Shown here: one piece after another, positions 9,479 to 19,894 of the stretch
Position numbering within the stretch: position 1 is the first letter of the stretch
Layout of the letters: every line of letters begins with the position of its first letter
Program-made: the position numbers and the translations under genes
Notes under the pieces: generated by a model
The model's input: only the letters and a program-made list of their open reading frames with translations
Database searches by the model: none
Told to the model about the DNA's origin: nothing
Origin: Centropus unirufus
Lineage: Eukaryota > Chordata > Aves > Cuculiformes > Centropidae
Direction: 5' to 3'
DNA length: 64,000 bases
Assembly (NCBI GenBank): GCA_013397695.1
Contig: VYZI01000135.1
Coordinates: 2,049,880-2,113,879 of the forward strand

Positions 9479-12400
9479 TCAGTAACCAAACTTTCAGGAT
9501 TTTCCCCCAACCATCTGTTGATGGACTGCATCATATGGCTATAAATAAATCTCGTAGGTATCTTCCACCTTCTTCCATTTGTATATGGGCCAGATTCTAC
9601 TATATTGGCAAGATCTGAAATTAATCACTTCTCAGGTACCCTCATACCTAGCAAGGTTGGGATCTAAATCCTTGTTTAACCTTACTCACAATAAGAAAAC
9701 TACATCAGTTAAAAAACCAAAAAGATGAAAACTAGAATTTATGCTACCAGGAATCATATAAAATTTATAATAAAAGCTAATATTTATCCTGCAAGTGATA
9801 TGCTTAAAACGAGCTGATGAAAGTGGTACAGATTGACTTGGGAACTGACAGATGTCTTTCTTAGCTAATTTCCATTATCTAGTAGAACAATGTCTGGGAA
9901 AATAACTGTGCTGTAGGCAAGCTGGAGTTGTACTGCAGCTCAGCAACTGAATCACTCTGGATGTGATGAAAAACTACATGAGAAACTGAGAAGGTGCTCT
10001 TTCATTATGTAATGAGGAATTCTGCCTTGGATACATATAGAAACATATTTTTAGGGTAAAAGTGAAATTATCTATATGGACATATGTCACTTGTGATTCA
10101 CTGATCTAGTATGTTTTTCCAAACCAAATAATGTTCATGCAGGGTGTCAAATAATGAACCCTAAAACCCAACCATGATAAAGCTTAGCCTTGTCCCAAAA
10201 AAGTTTCAATTGCGAGTAAACCCAAACCTTGTTTGCAATCCAATGATCTCTTGCAGCTGGTAGAGTAGCAAGAGTCCCACTTTACATTTTGTTAAATATC
10301 ATAGTAACATCTTCCTACAAAGAATCTTTCTGCCAAAATGGGATAGTCATATGTTGGTGCATTTTGTTCTGTACTTGTTTTGTACTCCACACTTACTTTC
10401 AAATAACAAGAACCTAATTTCAGGAGGAAGGGATTTTCCTGAGGAAAGACTGAAAAAATTAGAATTTTTATTTGCAATTGAACTGTTGCAACAATCTGTA
10501 ATTTCTTATAAAGAAGCAAATTCAGTTCATTGTTAAAAATATAGAAATTTATTTACTTCTAGAAGATTCTTGGAAATCAACTAAAATTATAATGTTATTT
10601 TCAAGAGCAACACTTTCCACAGCTTAAGAAATAGATTTCTTTGAAACAAACTCCCCATGCAGAACTCTCTCCTCTCAAACAAATTCTGTTTCATATACAG
10701 TAATTTCATGGATGCTGTCTTTAATGTTTTCTGTCATTGTATATTTTACAGTACTTGATTAAATTGAAATGGTATTATGCAAATATAATTTTATATGCAT
10801 AAGTATCACTATTGTGCTTCAATTTAAATGAAACTGATTTGTAAGTCAAACAAGAGAGCATTTCCCAGCAAATAGATAAGATTCTGCTACATACAAGTAT
10901 GTTTGCAAATGTGTCTCATAATCCTGGATTCAAGTTTTAGAAACCTGCAGTCAAACCTCCTACCTACATCTGTGAACAAACACATAAGCAACTGGAGGTC
11001 TGTTTAAACCTAGCAGATGGATAGCCCCTGCATGAACAGATTGCAGGAGAGGCAGTGTGGGATGCAGCGCCATCCCTTTTGAACTGCAAACTCGAGCAGT
11101 CTGGGGAAAAGAACACAATTACGGCACCACATCTCGGTTTTCTTCTAGATGAAGGAAATTTCTCTCCCACCACACCTTTACAAAGTCCTTTTACTTGAGC
11201 AGATTGATTTGCATTCACTTCCATTATGAGCAAATTTATTTCTAATATCTGCAGGACATGATGAAATTCCCACACTTTGTCTAAGACAAAAAATATGTTT
11301 AGGGATTGTATCTCTGGAGGAGAAAGAGAATTCTTGGATTTGATTTCTCTACAGCTGATAATTTTCTGTGGCTTGGGCATATACAGACACTATTGCATTT
11401 CAGTCTGATTTGACTGTGCTCACTTTTTGCAAAAGCACCTGTAAGCTCAAAGTAGGGTCTTTTAAGAGCAACCTGCTGCACTGTTTGGAATAGTTTCACT
11501 AATGAGGGCAGAGGAATGGGTAGCAATGACCTGTACTTCCTTGTTTAAGCTTGTGGGCTATTCTAGACCTTCCTTGACTCCCTCCACACTCCTCATGCAC
11601 TTTTATATACAATTTCAGATTCATCTGAAAAATCTCCCTATCATGTATTTTTGGGTTTTGCATCATTCAAATTCATACTGCCTCTCTCCTGCCAATGGAT
11701 GCTGTGCTTTGTTTTTCAGCTTCTCACAAAATCAGCACAAGCCCTGTTTATGTGACTGTGTAATTCATTGTGTGATCTGCCTGAACTTAACCTCAAAGAC
11801 CATGATAAATTCATGCTACAGGGTCAGTTATATTAAATAGGACAACTAGGAATGCAGTCTTTTGCTATACAAATATACAACTATATATATGGTGCTTAAT
11901 ACATTAAAAACCAATACAGCCTTGTTTCTAAGGCATTATTGTGTCACAATTAGCCCTTGAGAATCCCACTTTATTCATACAAAATTTAATCTAAGATAAA
12001 AAATTAAATATTGATCCCCTCTTCATAGTGCATAGAGGAATAATTGAGCTAATTATTTGATTTTCAAATGTTATCCTTTTTTAAATATCGAAACCTCATT
12101 GACTTATTATGGCAGTGGTAATAAGAATAAAAGGTGAAAAAGGAATTCTGATAACCTACTAATTTGGTCAGCACCATCAATAATATCTATGTTTGGGTCA
12201 TTTCAGTGCTGATATCCAAAACAAAGAACGCAGATTTGTCTCATGCTAGTAAGAGATGGATATAAAATCCTGCCACATTAAACTGAATTTTTTATGCCTT
12301 TGTTGTAAAATGTAATTATGTAATAGACTTTATAAGGGGTAAAAGCCAGAATAATTTTCATAGTTATCATGTCAGTTTGTTAAATAAATGTAGTACTATA

Positions 12401-14124
12401 TATTATGGTTTGAGTTTTTTCCCTGTTCACTTTATTACTGTGCAGGTCTGACCAAAATTTCTTTGTGCCTGGCAAACACTTATTGAATAAGAGCAAATAA
12501 TTTCAGCCATAGTACAGAATGTATTTTTAATATTCAAATGTGATATAATATACTCCCTGATCTGTACCAATTGCTCTCCATACCATTTTTTTCCCTTCTA
12601 GAAAATTTAGTAAAGGTTAGAACCAGAAAAGAAAATTAAACATAAATACAGACTTAAAGCCAAGTTAAACAGAAACATTTATCTTTTGTGATGCTTTAGA
12701 TTTTCTCATTGAAACTTTTCAATGTGTTAATATTACTGGATTCTTTCTAAACTCTACCTATTTAGAGCAAATTTTACAGATGCACGTCACAGAAATTTAC
12801 AGAAAAGCTGAATGAAAATTAAGCAGAAGAATAAATAGGATACCAAAAGATAGTAAAATCTCAGAGGGAGATCTTGAATCCTTTAATACTGTAACATGCA
12901 AAAGAGCGAAACAGAAGTGAAAAATTGGGAAAAATACTGTTTTTTTATCTTCCTGACTCAAAAAGTTTGCAACAGTGGCCTTCAAATTCCTCACTTTTTT
13001 CACATTGCAAATCTCCTAGAACATTTCAGAAAATTATCATTACATACTTTCAAATGAAGCTGATCTCCTGCTTTCTAAATATTAGCAGCAAACACATCTG
13101 ATTAATGCTCATAAATGTGCCAGACCATCAGTCTGGCAGAGGGAAGTCTCTATTATCCATTGATCCAGTTTGGATATGGCAAAGAGTAGTTCTGCCCAAC
13201 CGCCTACCAGTACTCTCACCGAGGAAAAGCATTTCCTTGAGTGGGTTATTTTTGGATCATTAACTCCCAAAGACAAGTGTATGAATTTAGTTTGCATCTG
13301 TGACTTTTTATTCAGATGGAAGGCAGTTGCTCTGACTCCTTAAGTAAGAAGTAAACATTCTTATTTCTATCACCAGTTATGACATAAGCCATATATTTTC
13401 ACCTAATAAATTCGGAAAAGCAGTGAAAAGCACTGTTCTTTCCTTGTATGTAAATTAACCTTAAGAAGCCAAATAACACATGGCTGGACTTTAAACAACT
13501 TTAAAAAGACATTCATTCTTTAACCAAGAATTCCTAGTGTTGCAGGATGCATTGTGTGTTTTTACATTCTCTTTCAGGGGTTAGGTATCCTCAATGTTAA
13601 GAATTACAGCTTCTTTCCAGATTCATTTTTCCTGCTTTCAGCACATTTGTTTCCACAGAATTTAAATGAAAACAACCCTCAAGTAACTCCACATATGCAG
13701 GTTTAGATATTAATAGCACTACAAACATCTTGACTGTCAGTGCTGTAAAGGGGAATGATGTGGGGGGGACAAGACAACTTCACAGCTGAAATGCTACATT
13801 TTTACCAGTTTTAGAAAATATAAGAAGATGAAAGGTTTTGTCTTGTGGGTTTTGAAATAGTTCAGTCTTAGTAAAACAGCCCAGAATTATCTAGTTGGTC
13901 ACTGTGAGAATATGTCCTTTTAAGAAGTATTTTGTTAATATGCCTATGATTTTGAGGGGTTTCCTTCTGTGTCATTAGGCTCAGTGAAGGTGTTGTATAT
14001 ACACTTCCATGGTAGTATGAAGTTCTGCAGCCCTCAATCTCCCCTCTTGAAAAACTTCCAATAAAGTCAAAGGAACTTATTTTCTTTTGAAGTGCTGTAT
14101 AATAGTTTTCATCAAGCCCTAATT
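9479..14124. other. Unannotated non-coding DNA
   Basis: There is no recognisable gene or element. A slightly GC-richer pocket at about 10960-11380 contains the longest open frame of the window (138 codons, minus strand). It resembles no family I know and is within chance expectation for 64 kb of this composition. A GGGCCAGATTCTACT phrase near 9590 recalls the ends of archosaur MITEs but is too short to call. Confidence 0.5.
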
Positions 14125-14392
14125 TGAGTGCAGAGAGAAGGAATAAAATTGACTCCAAGAGAAAAGGTGGGGTGAGAGGAAGGTAGTGTTTCAGCAGCAA
14201 CAGCCAAATTTTAACTAACAAAAAACTGATTTGCTAAAGTCAAGTCTATTTTGTTCCTGATGGTAATTTGTTAGAGATCTTGTCTTTACCTCAACCCATG
14301 AGTTTTTTCACATTCTTTTCTCCTTTTGAGGAAGATGAGTGAGTGCACAGCTGGTGTTTTCCTCTGGAAGCCAACCCCAGTCAACCCAGCCA
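14125..14392 (+). mobile_element. 3' part of an avian endogenous-retrovirus LTR
   Basis: Resembles the 3' half of the same LTR family as the solo LTR at 18895-19894, in the opposite orientation. Diagnostic segments in order are AAGGTGGGGTGAGAGGAAGG (14163), TCAAGTCTATTTTGTTCCTG (14241), GATGGTAATTTGTTAGAG, CTTTACCTCAACCCATGAG (14284) and the terminal GTCAACCCAGCCA. The upstream half of the LTR is missing. No coding sequence is present. The 5' boundary is uncertain by tens of bases. Confidence 0.7.
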
Positions 14393-14400
14393 TGGCTGGG
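14385..14400. repeat. Perfect 16-bp palindrome at the LTR end
   Basis: CCCAGCCATGGCTGGG is a perfect palindrome centred on the last base of the LTR fragment. It extends imperfectly outward (CAACCC on the left, GGGTTG on the right), as if two inverted LTR ends met here. Confidence 0.8.
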
Positions 14401-14428
14401 GGTTGAACGTTTGCCCTTCAAGTAGAGG

Positions 14429-14818
14429 CTAAGGGGCTGGGGCTTGTACATCCTGGAGAAGGAATGGCTTTGTGTAGCCTCACTGCTGCCCTCCAGAACT
14501 TAAAGGGAGGCCACTGAGGAGATGAATCAAGTTGGTTCTCTTTTTTTTTTTTCAGCAGTGCATCACAGTACTTCAAGAGACAACAGACAAAAATAGAAGC
14601 ATGACACATTCAGTCCATGTATAAAGGGACACCTCCCACAAAGAGAACCAGGCTGTGGAAGAGCTTGCCCAAGGAGGTAGGGTCCTTGGAGGTTTTTGAG
14701 TTCCAACTGAGTAGAGGCCTACACAACCTGGTCTGACCTCTGAGTTGACTTGGCTTTGAGGCAGGGATTTGTGATATTTCAGCAAGAAAAGACCTCCAAA
14801 GCCTCATATTTTTCAAGG
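14429..14818 (+). mobile_element. CR1 LINE 3' UTR fragment
   Basis: Sense-strand CR1 tail. It starts GGGGCTGGGGCTTGTACATC (14433) and continues through CTTAAAGGGAGGCC, CAGGCTGTGGAAGAGCTTGC (14650), TTGGAGGTTTTTGAGTTCC and the AAAGACCTCCAAAGCCTC end near 14806. A T-run at 14540-14552 interrupts it. The terminal octamer is not preserved. It follows the LTR fragment almost directly. Confidence 0.8.
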
Positions 14819-17800
14819 ACAAAGGAAGTTAATAAAGGATATGTCTTCTCTGGATGTTTATTCTAGTTTGTTAACAAGTTACTATTTTAAAACTTCTTAC
14901 CCATGAAATTAAGATACTGAGTATTCTAGTTAGTAAATTCATATTCTGTAGCTAGAGTTGCAGTGGAAAGCAGCTTGCCATTTTTGGTGACAGTCTTTAA
15001 GAAGTTCATCCTTATTATTTTCAATGTTTTCATTTTTATGTACAATGCAATCATCATATTCTTATAAAAGAATTTAGAAAAAAAAGATAATCTAGCTACT
15101 TTTCAGGAAAAGAAATCTAACTTCGCTTGAAATTCCTGTGTCTAATATTTTATTGCTGAAAAATGCTGAGCATGCTTTTTCATTTGATTCAGAACTCTAA
15201 AGCTGTCACTTCATAATTGATCAATACCTCAGACTGGCAGAATTATTTGGAAACTTGTTTTACGTAGAGATTATAGTCATAAAGGAATTTGAATACATCA
15301 TAGTGGAAATATATTGTCTGAATGTATAAATCTAGTATGAAAAGCTTCAGATAAAAATATCTTTCATAGAAAACAGTCAGAGACTGATGTGAGTCTTTCC
15401 TTAAGAAAGCTATTCATTGGACCATTGAGGAAGATACACATTCTGATATTGAAAATTAAGTTCCATTTCTAGATTATTTTTTTTTCCTCAGGCATCAGGT
15501 GTAGCAAGAGTTGGGTGGTCTGCAAGCGAAGTGGATCTTAAGATGTGACTGTTCAGATGGGCCATAGTGAAACCCCTGAGAATACTTCTCATACCTTTCT
15601 CAAAGAGGTCTTCCCACAGTTGCCCAATTCAGGGTTACGCAGCTCCACCACATGAGAGCAGTTAAAACTCAACAAGGGAGGGAAGAGGCTCTGGAGACTA
15701 TTAGTGCACTCAGGGAGAAAGACTTGAAGATCTAATACGTAAGAGTGGAAAAAACAATGGATGATGTCCTAATTCTGCTGCTGAGGGATCATGTCATAAG
15801 TACTTTCCTTCCATACATGAAGGATTAGTACCAATGTCTGGCTATTTATTGATTATTTACAGAGAATGTCTTGATAAATCTTATCCTGAAACCAAACTAG
15901 GATTAAAATGCTTTCCTAGTTGTCTCTATATATAACTGTCAGGGGTTTAGTTTAAAAGCTTAATTCAGGAGGCCTTATAGGTTATATCAGGACTGGTTGG
16001 ACATCATGACTGCAAAGACACATTCATAGCATGGCTCCTCCACTCATGGCCCCTGTGGACACCTGGATTGGTTAAAGCATGCCCCGGGTCCCTTCTGTCT
16101 ATAGACTCAAGATTTCTACTGTTGGAAACCAAATCACTGCAGTGGAGTAAGGTGAGCAAAAGGAATTATACGGAACAAGATCTCACACCAGAAGTCAGAA
16201 CATAGCCAGTGCATGCATCTGAATCCTGGAGTAAGGAAATACCCCAATTCCAAGCCTAGTGGTAAAGCAGCCATATCACACTTTTATTTCCTCTGGTTCC
16301 AAGTACTGAACTAGAGTGCCTTGCTGGCTTCATTCACTTCCTGTTCTTACTTTGCATTAGGTAGTGCAGATGTACAGATGTACAGAAACAGAATAAGCTC
16401 CATTAAGCCAGTCGTGCTGATGCAAGATTTAGAAACCACGTATGTTGAAGGGTTCACTCAATTCTTTTGCTGTCAAAAGCTCTGAGATAAAGTTTACCAC
16501 AGTTTCTGGTGCTTTCCATCCTCTGACATACTTTGGGGCTGAGCAATTGAAGTTTTGAAAGCTGCAGGTCTAGGCTCCATGAGAAAACTAGGGAGCTATA
16601 GGTACTGTTAGGTACTAAAACATGGCTGCCGAGCACATAGTCAGCACTGGTGCTGCAACATGAACTGAATGTTCAGAAACCATAAAAGAATTCTCATAAA
16701 CATTGTCTTTCTGGTACAACATTGTCGTAATTACTAGGTTTCTGTTAAATTTTTTTGCCATCTAATTTTTCTGTATATATATGATTAAATATATATTTGT
16801 GGGTAGATATTTGTTTAATTAGCTATATGAGACATCCTGGGAATACATATCAGACACAAAAGTTCATGTAGGTATTATCTGAGCAACATGTAAAAATTAG
16901 ATGATTGTGGGATAGACTGCAACCAGCGAAGAAGTAGAACTCCAGTTTAGAAAGCATTACAAGTTCTCATTTGAATATAAAGTTATTAAGACTTAAATAT
17001 CATAAGAATGCATGGCATAAATAGCATTTTCAAACCAAAGCTTTCATTGAGATTTTAATGTTCTTTTTAAGAGAGAAATTAAGGCCAGAAATTATATTTG
17101 CCTCCTTTTAGCTACTTTCAAAATTCCACTTGGATGAAAACTTAATTTACTTTTGCACATGGTGGGCGTCAAATGCAGACCACCACAAAAACTGCAGATA
17201 TCCAAGAGCCTTGCTGGTGTGTGAAATTGCCTATATTGTTCTTGTAGAAAAAATGTACCTATTCTGCAGAGGAGGAAAATAAATCTCTGTTATGTCTTCT
17301 TCTAATATTGGCTGCTGCTTTCTGACTCTAAAGGCAGTGTTGTAAACACAATGTCTTTCAAGACAGACCAACAAAGGAGATAATGTGAGCAAGCAGTAGT
17401 GGCAACCCACGTTTGAATCAGGATTTAAGCATCTTTGTTTCAGAGTGTTTCACATGGCTTCTTCTGAACTCCACAAAGAGTGTTTCCCAGACCAGAAAAA
17501 GCCTCATTTTAACCTTTAGTGTCTACAATAGTAAATATGATTAACTTTTCAGTCCTGTAACAGACAAGGCAATAGATGTCATCTCTTGACTACTGCTGAA
17601 ATCTAACCCCTTTGCCTATCCTACACTACTGCCAAATTTTAAGTCCTGGGGGTGCATATATTTCTTTCTCTTAAAGATAATGCCGGGTTTGATCTGAGTG
17701 GTCTGAGATAGATAAATTAAAGCAAAATGAAATTGAGGAAAAGGATGATATTTTCTTGCCGTACTTTCATGTAGTAATGAGGATTTCATTGTAAGAATTC

Positions 17801-18894
17801 TCTTGTCTATTTGTTAGGAAAGTTTCACATTACACTTCTGCTTTCATGGATCAAATAAACTAATCCACAAAAAAGGAAGTTTTTAATTGTTTTGCTTCCA
17901 GACTAAACATTAGAAATCCATCAGATATTCAAGTTGTGAATACTACCTGTACAAAGATTAGAGAAAATTATTTAAAGCTGATAAATAGCTCTTGGCACCT
18001 GTTAGTAAAAATAAATAATGTAAGAATGTCTTGGTGACTTCTTTTTACTACTTGTTAGGCATAACATCATAATTTCCTCTTAAGACTTGATATGACCATA
18101 ATGCTTCTGTTTATATAAGTTCTTGCAACACTTTACATTTTATTCTGAGGTATAAAAACACACTTCCTTTCTTTTATTGCCAAATATTGTAAAAATAGAC
18201 TCCATAAAGGATTCTGGCAATTGCCACACACCAATATTGTCTGTACACTGCTGAAGCGTATCTCTCCTACCACTGCTAGCACTCCCTATAAAGCTGGGTT
18301 ATTACTACATTGCTTCATCACAGAGCAGTTCCAGCTGTGATATGTAGAATTTAACAATTAATTCAAAGACATGTTCTTTGATATGTGTGTGTGTATGAGG
18401 TTTTCCTGCTGCATCATTCTGCACTGTTCTGAAGTTTTACAGTACTTATCCATCTGTTTCCTGTAGGCTCCATGTCCTGCAAAAGAGAAAGTTGTGCATT
18501 CTATATATACAGGTCTTCTTGAATTACATAAATGACTCATCATCAAATTACAAAGATTTTCCTCTTTCAAATTAGCTAATAAAAGTGTAATGCAAGTGAA
18601 ACGCATACATATAAATAAACTCTAATATCTGAAAACAAGTGGTTTGTTTATGTCTTTCCAGGATAGAATTCTTATCCTTCCAAAATTACTAAGTATGACA
18701 ACTAAATCTTATATAGCACTGTGGTGAAATGCAAAAGAGGTATTATTATATTCATTGTTTTCAGATGAGATAACTGAAGCATAGTGCGGTGAAAGTGGTC
18801 TTCTGAATATCTTAGTCAGTATTCTCAAACCCTGTCTTGAAGTCTGCATTTCAACGATAGTCACTTTAAACTACTGATATAATTATTTTACCCA
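14819..18894. other. Unannotated AT-rich non-coding DNA
   Basis: About 4 kb with no recognisable gene or element. Small features only: a TATATATA/ATATATATT stretch near 16770-16800 and a repeated CAGATGTA near 16368-16384. Confidence 0.5.
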
Positions 18895-19060
18895 TGCGGT
18901 GGGTTGACACTGGCTGGATGCCAGGTGCCACCAAAACCTTCTCTTCTCAACTGGACAGAGGAGAAAAAAAAACCCAAAATCTGGTGGGTAGAGATAAGGA
19001 CAGGGAGAGCACTCGCCAATTACTGTCATGGGAAAAGTAGACTTGAGGAAATTAACTGAA

Positions 19061-19066
19061 TTTATT
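19061..19066 (-). promoter_or_regulatory. LTR polyadenylation signal AATAAA
   Basis: An exact AATAAA on the minus strand, in the downstream part of the solo LTR where the signal is expected. Function is inferred from position only. Confidence 0.5.
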
Positions 19067-19273
19067 ACAATCAAATCTGAGTAGGGTAATAAGAAATAAA
19101 ACCTATTCTTAAAACGTCTTTCCTACATCCACCCCTTCTTTTCAGGCTGCACTTAACTCCCTAATTTTTGCCTCCTGACTTACAAGCAGTATATGTGCAT
19201 GGGAAGTCAGTTCATTATATGTTGCCTCTGGCACACCTTCCTCCTCAGAGGAAGACTCCCCACAAATTCCCCT

Positions 19274-19540
19274 GCTCCAGCATGGATTCCATCCCACAGA
19301 AGACAGTCCTCCGTGAACTTTTCAAACATGACCCTTTCCCGTGGGCTGCAATTCTTCTCAAAATGCTCCAGCATAGCCTTCCGTAGTGTGCAATCCACCA
19401 GAAACTGCTCCAGCATTGGTCCTGCATGGGGTCACAAGTTCTGCCAGAAAACCTGCTCCAGAGTGGGCTCATCTCTCCACAGGTCCTACCAGGAGCCTGC
19501 TCTAGTGTAGGGTTTCCATCGTTAACCTCTTCAGGCTGCA
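19274..19540 (-). repeat. Tandem ~45-bp repeats inside the solo LTR
   Basis: On the plus strand, the landmark GCTCCAG or a close variant recurs at about 19274, 19319 (diverged), 19365, 19407, 19455 and 19499, a spacing of 42-48 bp. In one minus-strand frame the units read as short peptides of the type L-E-x-F-x-x-(D/N)-C. The frame is broken by a shift near 19416. I do not assign a product. Confidence 0.75.
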
Positions 19541-19894
19541 GGGGAGCAGACTGCCTCACCACAGTCTCCATCATGGGCTTCATGGGAATCTCTGCTCTGG
19601 TGCCTCCTCCTTGTCCTTCTTCACTGACCTTGGTGTTTGCAGAGTGTTTTCTCACACATAACTCATTTTACTCTCCTGCTAATGTTTCTCAGGGTTTTCT
19701 TACCCCTTCTTAACTATGTTATCACAGAGGTGCTACCCTCATTGCTGACTGACTCGTCCTTGGCCAGAGGTGGATCCATCTTGGAGCTGGCTGGCATTGA
19801 CTCTATTGGACATAAGGAAGCTTCTAGCACCTCACAGAAGCCATCCCAGCAGCTCCCTGCTGCTCCCAAAAACTTGCTATGCAAACCCAATACA

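Larger units (their letters stand above)
18895..19894 (-). mobile_element. Solo LTR of an avian endogenous retrovirus (1000 bp)
   Basis: Read on the minus strand, the element begins TGTATTGGGTTTGCATAGCA at 19894 and ends in GTCAACCCACCGCA at 18895, so it has the TG...CA ends of an LTR. It matches an LTR family I recognise from other birds. The flanks carry a 5-bp near-duplication, ACCCA (18890-18894) and ATCCA (19895-19899), differing by one transition. A 5-bp duplication is typical of class III (ERVL-like) elements. An AATAAA signal lies at 19066-19061 (minus strand), and a degraded TATA-like stretch near 19712-19720. There is no gag, pol or env sequence on either side, so it is a solo LTR left by LTR-LTR recombination. 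Confidence 0.82.

Noticed and set aside
9588..9612. GGGCCAGATTCTACT phrase resembling an archosaur MITE end.
   Set aside because: No partner terminus or internal match was visible.
10770..10785. ATGCAAAT octamer motif in AT-rich, possibly conserved sequence.
   Set aside because: A single 8-mer is expected by chance in this composition, and conservation cannot be judged from one sequence.
10964..11380. Longest open frame in the window, 138 codons on the minus strand, in a slightly GC-richer pocket.
   Set aside because: It resembles no family I know, and I saw no supporting splice or promoter context. At about 7% stop codons, roughly 0.4 open frames this long are expected by chance in 64 kb of six-frame sequence.
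19245..19655. 136-codon minus-strand open frame inside the solo LTR.
   Set aside because: It lies entirely within an LTR and its repeat units switch frame part-way, so I treat it as tandem-repeat sequence and not a gene.
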